Shown here: positions 1 to 10,916 of the stretch, piece by piece
Position numbering within the stretch: position 1 is the first letter of the stretch
Layout of the letters: each line of letters starts with the position of its first letter
Assembly: GCA_015680685.1 (NCBI GenBank)
Contig: MNCI01025039.1
Span: 1 to 64,000, forward strand
DNA from: Gnetum montanum
Lineage: Eukaryota > Streptophyta > Gnetopsida > Gnetales > Gnetaceae
DNA: 64,000 nt
Direction of reading: 5' to 3'
Program-made: the position numbers and the translations under genes
Notes under the pieces: model-generated
Database searches by the model: none
Seen by the model: the letters and a program-made list of their open reading frames with translations, nothing else
What the model was told of the DNA's origin: nothing

Positions 1-660
1 TGTGCCCTAGTACTATGCCTTCTTGGACCATCAAATGGTTTTTCTTCTAGTTGAACCTCAAATTGGTTTCTACACATCTTTTTAACACTTGCTCCAATTG
101 GTCCAACACTTGATCAAAGTTTGCTTCATAAGTGGAGAAGTTGTCCATAATGACCTCCATGCCATTTCCTATCTGCTATTGGAATATTCTTAGAACTAGT
201 TTTTGAAATGTTGCAGGGGCATTGCACAAGCCAAATGACATATGTTTGTATGTGAACGTTTCCCAAGGACTGGTGAAAGTAGTCTTAGCTTGGTCTTCTG
301 GGGCTATTTGTATTTGGTTATATCCGCTATATCCATCCAGAAAACTGTAATAGCGATCTTTGAATGTTGCCATATTTAGTAGCCTAAAATCTATGCACAC
401 CCTCCATTTGCCTCCCTTTTTAGGCACAATAACTAAGGGGCTAACCCATTCCTTATTAGCAATGGGGTATATGAACCCAACCTTGAGAAGTAGTTTGATT
501 TCTTCCTTAACTACTTGCTTCAGCTTAGGGTTTAATTGACTCTGCAGTTGTCTTCAAGGCTTCATGGAGGGGTCAGTGGAAATTCTATGTTGGCATATCC
601 TAGGATCTATTCCAGTTAATTCGGGATATGACCAAGCGACGAATTTTGACCATTTATTTA
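1..660 (-). pseudogene. Reverse transcriptase fragment of element R1 (Athila-like Ty3/gypsy)
   Basis: This is the RT region of a gag-pol polyprotein, read on the minus strand and cut by the window edge. Visible blocks are PKKGGKWRVCIDFR, FLDGYSGYNQI and FGLCNAPATFQ (176-427), then a catalytic-site block reading EVIMDNFSTY near 138-155, then KRCVETNLRFN and EGIVLGH near the left edge. The spacing and wording match the Athila branch of plant Ty3/gypsy RTs. The usual M-D-D triad reads M-D-N, which should abolish polymerisation. Roughly 18 residues that normally precede FLDGYSGYNQ (the FPLPF...QMLERL stretch) are missing, and an in-frame stop follows LRFN. It lies downstream of the protease but in a different frame, with a small deletion around 650-720. 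RNase H and integrase, if present, lie outside the window. Confidence 0.88.
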
Positions 661-698
661 TTACCTTCAGTAGTTCTTCTTTCTATTGAGGAGCAAGC

Positions 699-1670
699 TT
701 AGTGTTGATAATTACCAGTGGGTAATGGTTTCAGCTCAAGGGGCTCTTGCTTAAATTTCTCAGGGATTTCTGACTTCCCCCAGTTGACATTTTCAAGGTT
801 AAGACTTGGAAGTTGGTGGTGGACTTGCTCTAATGTGTCTATGCTATTGATGTAAGTGCAAGTCAAACCCTTAGTTGGTTCCATGCATATGAGTGAACTG
901 CTTTCTTGATTAGCTATTAGCCATTGGATGCCTTCCTGTTGTGTGGCTACTGCATACAAGCATCTTTGTATGTTGATCACTTGTACACACTGATTGCATG
1001 CAGGCAATGTTAAACTTTGCACAAACCATGACCTCTGCACATAATTACACCATGTGTCATTGTATGCGATGCATAGAACTTTCTTCTTCTTGATCTTTCT
1101 AAATGTATTTTCCTTTGATATTTCTAGGAAAAGATCATGGATTCCTAGGCATGCATCGATAGTGCTTAGCCATGCTTTTCCCATTATGATTGGGAAGTCC
1201 CCATTACCGTTGTTCACCTGAATCACTAGGAAGTCAACTGGGTACAACCACCCACAAATAGTGGTAATAATATCTTCCACCAGTCCCAATGGAACAGTGA
1301 TGGACTGGTTGGCCAACTCTAGATGTATGTTGCTCTTTTTCAATGGAGGCAAGTTCCAAGCCTTGTATATTTCTTGAGAAATCAAGTTGACACCAGAACT
1401 TGAATCCAAAAGAGCCTTGCATAGTTCATTTCCAGTGATTTGTAAGTATATCAGAGGACTCTCAGGATCAGAGAATTTCTTGGGAAAGTGTATAGCTTTG
1501 ATCCAATTAGTGACGGCATGTGTTAGCATGACCATATGCATTGAGTGCAGTGGTTGAATTGAAGGAGGCTCCAAAGGTTTAATTGATACTGAGGCATTTA
1601 AGGAACCAGCCACTTGTGATTGCAAGGGCTTGGTTGGTCTATTGGTTCTAAAGAAAGGTCTTTTCTTCAT
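699..1670 (-). pseudogene. Aspartic protease segment of element R1 polyprotein
   Basis: Retropepsin-like protease that would process the Gag-Pol polyprotein. The open stretch of 323 codons carries LQITGNELCKALLDSSSGV followed by LISQEIYKAWNLPPLKKSN, then LELANQSITVPLGLVEDI and FPIIMGKAWLSTIDA. This is the arrangement of the Athila protease (LLDLGASVN, LQLADRS, PIILGRPFLAT). The catalytic D-x-G is degenerate: D-S-S-S-G here, D-L-G-L-G in the relative at 46060. Downstream comes a protease-RT linker (CMEPTKGLTCTYINS, then EIPEKFKQEP). The frame is the same as the gag at 1671-4049 (1290 bases, a multiple of 3, separates the two open stretches), so gag and protease formed one reading frame. The ORF ends at 699, where about 60 bases of linker are lost relative to the copy at 27970-28290. 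Confidence 0.85.
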
Positions 1671-4049
1671 GTGGCTGTTAGAACCAATAGTAGGTTGAGA
1701 GTTAATAGCCCTTGTGGCATTACATTGTTATGGCTAGGTAGGGATTTCGCCCTGCATAGTTGGAGCAGGTGGTGGTGGAGCTATTGGTGGAAGAGATGTG
1801 GTTAGATGAGAACGATGATATGCTTGTGGAATATCACCCCTAGAAGAGGGAGTCCCATAATACTCATGGGCTTGGTAGTGAGCTTGAGGAGTGATGTGAC
1901 CAGTAGAGTCATGTGGGGAGATTGGTTGTTGCAAGTAATATCCATACAGGTTAGGTTGCCGGTAAGGATACTGTTGCCTTGGTGGTGGCATTCCCCATTG
2001 TGGGTGTTTCTACTGTTGATATTGCTTAATCGGTTGCAGTGAAGTTCCACTTGGATAATATGTTAAGGGTTGGTGGAATAGTCTTGGGTTACCTTGGGGG
2101 TAAGGTAACCTTCAGGGTGCTTGCCATTTGTTTAATTGTGGGTTGAGTGCATACACCCCAAACTCTTGCAAATGTGAGATTATAGGGAAACATCCCTTAG
2201 GATGGTCATATTGACATATTTCACATCCACTATCATTATCTATTTTTCACTCCACAACCTTTTCAATGATGGCAACTTTGCCCTTACCCTTGCTATGTGC
2301 ATGTTCAGCTTCTCTCTTTTTTCTTTTTTGGCAATCACTACCTTGCTCTCTAGACTCTACTATTTTAAGAACAAATTAAAATCTATTGTCTAAGGAATCC
2401 CACATTTGGTCTACCTTTGCCAATACTTCTGATGTCAACTTTTGGATAGACAAAGTTTTCCTATTCACCATCTCTTTGAGTGATGACTCTTATTCATCCT
2501 CATAAAATCTTACTTCCCTCTTCTAGAGGGAAGGATCTCAGTTATACTCTTCTGCACTTTCTTTCTTCTGTAGCTCACCTTCTTCCTTAGCAACTTGCTC
2601 CAATAGTCTTTGAATTTGATGGGACCTAAGCTCAAATAGTCTTCCTTGGGCATAAGTCCCAAGGGTTCTTCTCATTTCATGCCTAAGCCCATCCATGAGA
2701 TGGTGTAGTTGATCCCTTTGCAAATAACCATGGACAGAACAATGGTGTAACAATGCATAATATCGGCCCATGGTAGCATCCAATGATTCATGTCCTCCTT
2801 GTTCCCAGCCTTGGATTTTCTTTCCCAAGTTAGACACTCGAGAGTACGTTTGGTACTTGTCATTAAATAGTTCTAACATAGTACTCCACCTATGAATGGA
2901 TTTCGATTCTAAAGATGAGTACCAACTTTCCGCTTCTTTAACTAGTGTCCATGGAAACAACTTAAGTTTTTGCCAATTTTTTCTCTATATTTTGCAAGGA
3001 ACACGCATCATGGAATGCTTGTAAGTGATTCTGAGGATCAACATTGTATCCCCCTTAAAATCATGGGATATTTTTCATATCTAGTCTCTTGATCCTACTA
3101 TCTTTTTGGTACCTTGTTGGAATTCTAATAGCCTTAGTTATGTCCAACATACTTCGAGTAGCGAGTAGGGGTTCATCGTGATCATCTCATCCATGGCATC
3201 TATGATGCCTACATTGTGCCCTACTCTCCCTTCTTCTATGTCGTGACTCTCTAGAGTGCCCTCGTCCCCTTTTCTAGCTATTTCGTCTATGACTTCCACT
3301 TTGCCTACCTTTATCCCCATGGTCTTTTTCTTTATGACTATGTTTGAACACACAAGGAGAGGATGAAGGTGAAGAAGAAGGAGAACCTTCACCATGATGG
3401 TGTTTACCACCTTCTCCTCGATGGTCTTAGCCTCGATCACAATTGCGATTAGAATGTCTGTCTTTATCATGTGTTCGTGTCCCTTTTTTGGAACCTTTGT
3501 GCCAGTGGGTATCAGAACCTAGGTTATGAATAATGGAATGAAGGTTCTAATACACAACCCCTTGGCCAAAGTTAAGGGGAGAAACATCGTTATGTGGGTG
3601 ACTGCCTGAGGCAAGTTCACCACCCTTATTTTCGCTTAAGACATGTGGGACATCTTGTGACCACTTACCCTTCAAATACTTATGATGTCTCTCTTGTTGC
3701 AAATCCCTTTGATGTTGTGCCTCCATGGGATGATATTCTCTTGAGTCATGGTCTTGCACAATGTATTCTGCATGTAAGTGCAGCATGCTAATTCGTGTGA
3801 GGCACGAAGAAGCATGCTTGGGATTGAACGATCGGGAGGTAACACTATGTTACCTTCTATGTCTCGCCAACGTAGTTGTTCATCTTAATGGAGGATAAAG
3901 ATGAAGTCTAGTATATACTCATCAGGATGAATATATAACACTCAAACTTGTTGAGGGACTAGTGGATCAACGTCATGTATATTACACCATCAACTGTTTC
4001 TTGTTTCAAACCTAGGTGATGAGGCACTTTCGTATGAAGAAGGAGACAT
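1671..4049 (-). pseudogene. Gag (capsid/nucleocapsid) of element R1
   Basis: Retrotransposon Gag, which forms the cytoplasmic particle that packages element RNA. I place the start at the ATG at 4049-4047 (MSPSSYES...), about 115 bases after the PBS, because the relatives E and R2 start at the same point. The order is: an N-terminal block HPDEYILDFIFILH then DEQLRW and GNIVLPPDR (about 3790-3960); a Ser/basic-rich linker (3138-3470); a capsid-type domain with SWYSSLESKSIHRWSTMLEL and LFNDKYQTYSRV, then DATMGRYYAL and HHLMDGLRHEMRRTLG (2538-2960); a short knuckle CEICQYDHPKGC (about 2190-2225); and a Pro/Gln-rich tail PPRQQYPYRQPNLYGYY (1734-1991). All blocks share one frame with 4049, broken only by stops (for example after FILH). 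Confidence 0.87.
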
Positions 4050-4166
4050 ACTTGTTTGTTCAATGTGCAATGTATTCTTGTTTATTATTTTCTCAACCAA
4101 CCCTGAGGGTTCATTCCAATGATGTGAATGATTTCCTATGTTCTAGTTAGTGCACAAACAACTAAG

Positions 4167-4184
4167 TCCCTCGCAACGACACCA
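4167..4184 (-). other. Primer binding site of R1 (tRNA-Asp type, decayed)
   Basis: The reverse complement reads TGGTGTCGTTGCGAGGGA. It differs by a few changes from the tRNA-Asp-complementary site TGGCGCCGTTGCCGGGGA of plant Ty3/gypsy elements. It abuts the LTR end at 4186 and lies just upstream of the R1 gag start, so it fixes the element's orientation. Confidence 0.8.
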
Positions 4185-4185
4185 A

Positions 4186-4332
4186 TGATGAGTGACGAAG
4201 TACCCCAACGATCAACCAACCGTCCTTGTTCCATAAGGGTGCATAAGCACTTAGTCCTTGGAATTTGACTAGATCATGTGTGAAATGCTCATATTCATAT
4301 GGTTGAGTGTAGGGATACCTCACCACTCATCA
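4186..4332. repeat. 147-bp chimeric LTR-end fragment, both ends being LTR 3' termini
   Basis: The left end, TGATGAGTGACGAAGTACCC, is the 3' terminus of the minus-strand R1 LTR next to its PBS. The right end, GGGATACCTCACCACTCATCA, is the 3' terminus of a plus-oriented LTR. The rest of an LTR of about 850 bp is missing. The piece therefore looks like two LTR tails joined tail to tail by deletion or recombination. It marks where R1 meets R2 and where duplication copy A is truncated on its left. Confidence 0.72.
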
Positions 4333-6264
4333 ATTAGCTTAAGGATAAGGTAATCTTTTGGGTGTTTGTCTTTTTGCTAGTCATGGATTTAGAGCATACA
4401 CCCTAGGCTCCTATAAGTGTGACATGATGGGGCACCATCCCTTAGGATGTTCATATTAGTAGATGTCACACACATCATCATCATCTGATTCAATTTTTGA
4501 AATTTCCTCTATGACAACAATCTTGCCCTTATCCCTTTGATTGGCATGTTCAACTTCCTTTCACCTCCTATGGTCATGATCACTACTTTGTTCTTTGGAC
4601 TCTTCAACAATTCTTAGAACTGTTTGAAATCTACTATCCATAGAGTCCCATAATTGATCTACCTTAGTTGAAATTTTAGAGGTATATTTTTGAATTGGCA
4701 AGGTTTTCTAGTTCACCATCTCATCATATGATTCCTTCTCACTATCACAAAATCAAAGCTCCCTTTTGAAAATGGAAGGATCTAAATTGTATTCTTCTAC
4801 ACTTTCACATTTTCTCAAATCTCCTTCTTTTTTTGCTACCTACTCGATTAGCCTTTGGATTTGATGGGCTCTTAACTTTGACAATATTCCTTGGGCATAG
4901 ATCCCAAGAGTTCTTCTCATTTTAGAACGAAGCCCATCTATGATGTGATGAAGTTGTTCCTGCTGAGAGTAACCATGGAGTGGGCATCATTGTAATAAGG
5001 AATAATATCTACCCATGGTTGCATCTAAGGACTCATGTTCCTTGCTTCCATCCTTGGATCTTTCTTCTTAGATTGAACACTCAAGAGTACATTTAATACT
5101 TGTCATTGAATAGTTCAAGCATCGTACTCCATCTATGAATTAATTTTAGCTCCAAGGACCAATACCAACTTTTTGCTTCTTTGATGAGTATCTTGGGAAA
5201 CAACTTAAGCTTTTTCCAGTCATTTTCTATGTTTTTTAGGGCACAAGCATCATGAAAATATTGAAGATGATTTACTGGATCAGAGTTATATCCCCCTGCA
5301 AACTTAGGGATATGTTCATATCCAATTTCTTGATCTTGCTATCTTTCACGTGCCTTGTCAAAATTCTCACTACCTCCACAATGTTTAACATGATTCAAGT
5401 GATGAGTAAAGGCTCATCGTAGCCATGACCTTGGTGCCTATGATGCCCTCTACTACCCCTTTCTTCATGATTATAGGCTTCTCTTGAATGCCCACACCCC
5501 AGATCTTGACTTACTCGATCGTCCCTATAAGCATCTCAATCCCATCGGTCACCTCCATCATGATCGTGTCCCTTTCGGTTGTGTTTAGAGCAAAAATAGG
5601 AAGAAGATGACAATGAAGATGAAGAGGAATGAGGACTAGCACCATCATGATGCCTACCATCCTCTCTTCGGTGGTTGCATCCATGATCATGCTACTTGCC
5701 CACATCCCTATCATGAATCTTCTCTTTAGATCCCTCTTTGTCATGACATCTATTCTTTCCAAAACCAAGATTATGTATCATGGATTGCAATTCTAGTTTT
5801 GACCTCCTTTACCAAAGTCAAAGAGAGGAGTCTCTTTGTATGGAAAAATCCCCATAGAAGGGTTCTCCACCATCTTTTTGATACATTAGGAATGGGGAAT
5901 CATTAGACCACTTCCCCTTTGTAGATTCATAATGCTGCTCTAGCTATCGATCCCTTAGACATTGTGCATCAGTGGGATGATAATCCTTGGCATCACTATC
6001 CTACACAACATATTCAGCATGAAGCCCTTGGATGCCCAACAACATAAGAGTTTGGTGGAGCATTGCAAGAATGGATTGATCAAGTGGCAACATAATGTTT
6101 CCCTCCATGTCTCACTACTGTAGTTGTTCATCTTTGTGTAGGACAAAGGTGAAATTGGTTACATACTCATCAGGATGAACATATACCACTTTGTATTACT
6201 AGGGTACTTGCTAATTTACTTTATTAAACTTGGGCAAAGAATCACTCCTATGAGAAGAAGACAT
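4333..6264 (-). pseudogene. Gag of element R2, copy A
   Basis: Decayed Gag of a relative of R1. The start is taken as the ATG at 6264-6262 (MSSSHRSDSLPKFN), homologous to the start of R1. The conserved N-terminal block HPDEYVTNFTFVLHKDEQL follows near 6130-6190, then a His/Arg/Asp/Ser-rich linker (about 5450-5800). Next comes the capsid region with HESLDATMGRYYSLLQ, HHIIDGLRSKMRRTLGIYA and RAHQIQRLIE (about 4850-5030). A nucleocapsid-like stretch ends in CDIY, stop, YEHPKGWC (about 4430-4470). Numerous stops and frameshifts make it non-functional. At the codon where R1 and E have a stop after FILH, this copy has Lys. The protease part is absent because the copy is cut at 4332. Confidence 0.8.
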
Positions 6265-6408
6265 CTTGTATTAGAAGACAAGAAATGTAGTGTGCTTTCT
6301 AATAATTGTTGTAGTTATTTTGATGTATGATATGAATTTAGGGTTTGTTCCAATGATGTTAAATAAATTTTCACTAAATCCTAGATAGCACACATAACAA
6401 ACTAAAGG

Positions 6409-6426
6409 TCCTCGAAAACAACACCA
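6409..6426 (-). other. Primer binding site of R2 (heavily mutated)
   Basis: The reverse complement TGGTGTTGTTTTCGAGGA matches the tRNA-Asp-type site at about 12 of 18 positions, with most changes C to T. Its position directly beside the LTR boundary at 6428 supports the call. Confidence 0.65.
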
Positions 6427-6427
6427 A

Positions 6428-7243
6428 TGATGAGTGGCGAGTATACCCTACACCCAACCATATGAATTACAAGCATTCATGTGCAACCCAATTGAATTCT
6501 ACAGACCTTAAGTTCTTAAGTAGGAAGTGAAATCTAATTGTGACGATTGTTGTCTTCCCAACTACACTTGTGAAGCTTAGTTGTATGGTTAAGTGTAATT
6601 GGAGCACATGATTTTTATTATTTTATATTTTATTTGCCTATAATTAATAACAAGTTGAACCTAATTGCTAATTAATAAATAACTAACTATCCTAACATAA
6701 GCATCCAGTCCCACTTCTTGTACAAATCCTAAATGCATACAACACTGCTAGGTTACCAAGCATTAAGCACTGCTAGGATTACCAAGCATTGTATGTTATA
6801 CTCAAAGCGGTCATAGTTATGTGTTTAATCTATTTAGCTTAATTAGTTAATTAATTAAATTCTTACTTATCTTAATTAATCATGTAATTAATAAAAATGG
6901 TAAATGAAGAAATAAATCATTAATCTATTCCAAGTGCTGCAAGGTTTGGTCCAAAGGCTCATCTTTATTGTCATTTATACTTGTGTGCTCAAGCACATCA
7001 GTGCTCAAACAAAGATCCATACACTTTTTAACTCCTGTTGTGAGCACTCAAAAAAAATATTCGAACTCTCAAATGACAAAACTATAAAAGCTTTGCTACA
7101 ACTATGTTAAGACATGCTATAAACATGGTGGGTAAGCACATATTTATAGAATTTATTGTGGAGCTGCATTGATGGGGCCTCATAAATGCAGCAAACACTA
7201 TGCTGATAGGGGCCTGTCGACACAACACTTTGATGCTTCATCA
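6428..7243 (-). mobile_element. 5' LTR of element R2 (816 bp)
   Basis: It is bounded by TGATGAGTGGCGAG (6428) and ...GATGCTTCATCA (7243). On the minus strand U3 starts TGATGAAGC, and the 3' end is the CTCATCA terminus shared by every LTR family here. The U5 part holds the repeated TTGGTAACC-type motif (near 6740-6790, seen as ggttaccaagcatt twice). It is the same family as LTR G (38526-63604): both share the acacttgtgaagc/gatgc and cctaacataagcat stretches. A 3' LTR is not present. Confidence 0.8.
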
Positions 7244-8238
7244 GATCCAAAAGGAAACACTTAAAATATATCTAGTATAATGCCAGAAATGGGAAATTGA
7301 ACATAGGCATATCAAAATTACAAGGAAAAAGAAACCTAAAACCTGCTATAGATATCATAAGTAATGAACTAGGAATTAGAGATTTCAGATGAAGAGATAT
7401 GTTACCATGTTCTCTCTCTGATGCATATACCTAATGTAGATCTAACAGGAACGCTGTTGATTTTGGAGTTGACAGAAAAAAGGGTTAGACTAGATTGATG
7501 TGTTAACTTGATTTCAAATTATTCTTCCTATGTCAAGAGGACAATGTGAAGGGGATACAAATATGTTAGCAGGGGAAAGTAAGAGAGATCAGAAGAGGTA
7601 ATATCTCTAATAGGAAAATAGTTGTTGTGTACAGAGGCAAAGTCTTTGGAGAGGTTTCCAAATCACGAGAAAGTAATGAATCAACTATGCTTGATAATTA
7701 GAATTAGTGAGGAGATGCTAAAACAGATGTTTCAAGAATTCACCAATCATCCAAAAAGCTAAGCCATTTTTGTTTAGGGGTATCCTCCTATTTATAGACC
7801 AAACATTTTCATAAATTGTGAAGGAATGACGAATTGGGGTTCATAGAATCTTCCAAAAAGTTTTAGATAGTAGAATTGACGTGTAGATGATTAATATGAA
7901 AAATGATATTTCATGTTAAAAGATAGATTGACCTAAGACATCAAAAGGAAAAATGGCATTGCATGTTAAAAATCATATTTCATCAAAAATTAATGGTTAG
8001 GATTGATGTAGAAATTAACGCTAGACATCAACACCAAAAATTCCAAATAAGAAACAAAAAACAATGCTGCAGATGATGCAAGACATCACTTCTAGCAAAA
8101 GTTAAAGATGCAGACTATAAACCATGTTGCAGATGACATAAGACATTAAAGCTAAACTACTAAAGATAGTTCTAAGTGAAGAAGCCATAGAATATCCTTG
8201 AAACTCTAACTTAGACAAAAAAAGTCAATGTGGGTACA
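7244..8238 (-). repeat. Old LTR-like direct repeat, left member, copy A
   Basis: This aligns over its length with 18633-19858 (roughly 70-75% by eye), sharing gatgcat..acctgatagagatttgacaagaac-like text, rggaatcctcttatttatag and a common end at (g)tgggtaca. On the minus strand the end starts TGTACCCAC and a TATA box (CTATAAATAGGAGG) lies about 440 bp inside, so it looks like a minus-oriented LTR. Its left part is cut by the R2 LTR. No protein is encoded. Confidence 0.55.
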
Positions 8239-8344
8239 ACATTGCCCTTGTTGATGGATATTGCTAAAAAGTTGAAGGAGAATCAAGCAAGAAAAAACAC
8301 TAGCTAAAAGGTACATGCAAGAAGATTGAACGAAGTGAGATGAT

Positions 8345-9130
8345 AAAGAAAAAAATCTAAGACATTACCAATACACCTATGCTAGAGTGCAACACCATAG
8401 AAATGGGATGTGGTTAGATCTTAGCAGCACACACATAAAAGTGCACATATAGCACTCCCTAACCCACTCAATTCTCTCAATCACATCCTCACTATGATAA
8501 AGCAGTCATTTGGCATCAACAATGTAGATCATGAAAAGAGAAAGAATAGAAAAAGGTAAGGAAATAGATGAAAGTGAAAGGAGAAAATAATAAAATAAGG
8601 AGAAAGAATGTTATAGACATTGCCAATCAATATACCAATGGTGAGATGTTTTATCATAGAAGTGGGATATGACTATATCCCTAAAGCTAATCTGTCCCTT
8701 ACCTTGCTCATATGTAGATTTCACGCTCCTTACATCACTCTACACTTCACACTTTCCCACTACATTGGGGTAGAGACACTCATTCAACCTCACAAATGTT
8801 GAAGATAGAGAGGAATGGAAACAAAAGAGGAGAGGGGATGAGAAGAAGAGGAGGGAAATGTAGTACATAAGGGTAGAAATTATGGCATACAAAAAATAAA
8901 GAGCAAAAAAGAAAAGGAAGAAAAGGGAATATTACCTATACATCCATCATGAGGATGGTGGTATGCTATAGAAGTGGGGCATGGCTAAATCCTACACACT
9001 ATATGGCTAAATAGAATGCCATGTATATAGTTTTGACGTAACCCCTACCCCATCCCACTCAATAATACACAGTCATACTTTTACATGAAGTAAAAAGATA
9101 TTTAGTCATTCAAAGACATCACTAATTGTT
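8345..9130. repeat. Three-copy degenerate minisatellite, copy A
   Basis: There are three tandem units of about 255-315 bp, starting near 8362, 8617 and 8932. Each contains acattgccaat-acacc, a phrase like caccatagaagtgggatatggcta-atcc, and a run like cccactcaat. The same three units occur in copy B (30660-31440), so the array predates the duplication. No coding potential. Confidence 0.65.
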
Positions 9131-9871
9131 CCAAGCACATAGAGTAGAATAGAATAGATATCATAAGAAAAATATGAAAAAAATAGCTAGAGATGTAGTA
9201 GAATATGAGATGGAGATGGGGAAAGTAATAAGAAAAATAGAGTAAGAAAAATAAGATTTAGAGAAAACTTGTTGTCTTAACATAGTATATATTCTCATCA
9301 TAGTATTAAAGAGTTGATGGAAAGTAAATTCCCATTGGAAGAACACTCATTCGATCTTGAAAAACCAGTAGGTTTAATGTTGTAGTTTGGCTACATGTAG
9401 TAGTGCTTGAGGATGCTAGTGTTAATAGGATCTAGAAACTAATGTCCTTCTAGATTAGACATGATGTAAATGCCATTTTTCAAATATTGAACCACCAAAA
9501 AGAACCCTACCAATTAGGGAAGAACTTTGTGTCTCTAGAGTCGAGAAAATGTTGAAGAACTAAATTGCCATTATGAATCTATCTAATTTTGACATGCTTG
9601 GAGTTGGAACACTGAATATCTACTTAATATTCATGGAGATGTCAAAGAGTAGCTTGCATTGTTCCTTAAGAAGATCCAATTTAATGCATCATATACTATT
9701 GTTATCCTAATCTAAACACTAATCATGAAGAGCAACATAGAGAGATGGGATATAGAGTTCAACTAGTAAGATTACCTTCGAACCATAAATTAGTGTTGTG
9801 GTAAAGATTGTCATAATACAAGAGCTATCATAACCTAATATGAAACTAAGACATGCAATCTTATGGCTACT
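9131..9871. other. Unclassified AT-rich intergenic DNA, copy A
   Basis: I recognise no protein motif, LTR end or RNA gene here. It is single-copy except for its partner in copy B (31441-32166). The last five bases (9867-9871, ctact) are the left target-site duplication of element C. Confidence 0.6.
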
Positions 9872-10724
9872 TGATGAGTGGCGAGGTACCCCTACACTCA
9901 ACCATACGAATACGAGCATTTCATGCATGATCCGGTTGAACTCCACAGACAGGCTAGTTGCGGTATCTAGATAGTTACTTGTTGATTGCAGTTCACTGTC
10001 TTCCCACCTAGACTAATATTTTCTTTGTCACGTATGGTTTAGTCTAGAGTGAGGTGTATGATGTGTTCCTAAACTAATGCTGCTCCTAGAGACATTGGAA
10101 AGTAATCTTTAATTAAGCTAGGAGGAAAGGGAGAGAGAGAGCTATACTAAGAGGAGATAGGGAGAGAGAATCTAAGCTAGCCTAAGTGCAATGAGCATCC
10201 ATTCCTTAATCATTTGTACACATCTTAGGCCTCCTGCATCACTACCACTGGGATTACCAAGCGCATGGCCTGAGTATGTTACTGGGATACCAAGAAGTCA
10301 CACGTAGATGCTCATGATTAAGTCGTACTTGTTCCACATTTAATAACAATAAAAATTAAGTAATTAAACTAAGTGAATGATGTAATGATGAAGTAATCTC
10401 GATCTTTATTTTCGGTCATGTGCATGTCCAAGTACGCCACACTCGAATAAAGGATGTCATACAATTACAATAATCACATTGCGAGCATGCACTAGGAGAA
10501 AGGGTTGAGAGAGAAAAAGAAATAAACTAACTTCTAAAACTAAATATTTCTAAAACTTAAAGACTAACTCCTCTCGTGCACCTATATGCGTATTTATAGG
10601 CACATGTAGGAGTCATGATATTGTGTATTCGATATCATTAATTGGGTTGCGATATCATGTACTCGATATCGTGGATCCGATATTAGGGGTCCGATATCAC
10701 AACCTGATGAATCACAATTCATCA
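9872..10724 (-). repeat. 3' LTR of element C
   Basis: It starts (plus strand) TGATGAGTGGCGAGGTACCC and ends in the palindrome TGATGAATCACAATTCATCA. On the minus strand, U3 holds several GATATC-centred repeats (10618-10700). A TATA box CCTATAAATACGC follows (near 10585-10600), then an AATAAAGAT-type polyadenylation signal (near 10410) and the U5 TTGGTAACCC motifs. Confidence 0.93.
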
Positions 10725-10738
10725 TACCCCCACGACTG
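10725..10738 (-). other. Polypurine tract of element C
   Basis: On the minus strand CAGTCGTGGGGGTA directly precedes the 3' LTR. The same tract, with an upstream AAGGATGAGTTTTTATT-like box, stands before the 3' LTRs of D, E and F. It would prime plus-strand DNA synthesis. Confidence 0.85.
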
Positions 10739-10916
10739 AATAAAAACTCATCCTTAAGTCAAAATGAAAACAAGCCCCATTGATTACATAGTGGATAGGT
10801 ATGGGATTATTGACTGACAGGGAATTTATTCATGTCATAGTGGAGAACTCAGTAGAACAAAATTGGGACACAATACAAAAAATGCAAAATCACAAAATTA
10901 CAAAATTTTGTGGAAC

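Noticed and set aside
1806-2042. Plus-strand frames opposite gag and protease, and similar antisense frames at 12058-12419 and 13149-13481
   Set aside because: Shadows of real coding sequence on the other strand; the known domains read on the opposite strand.
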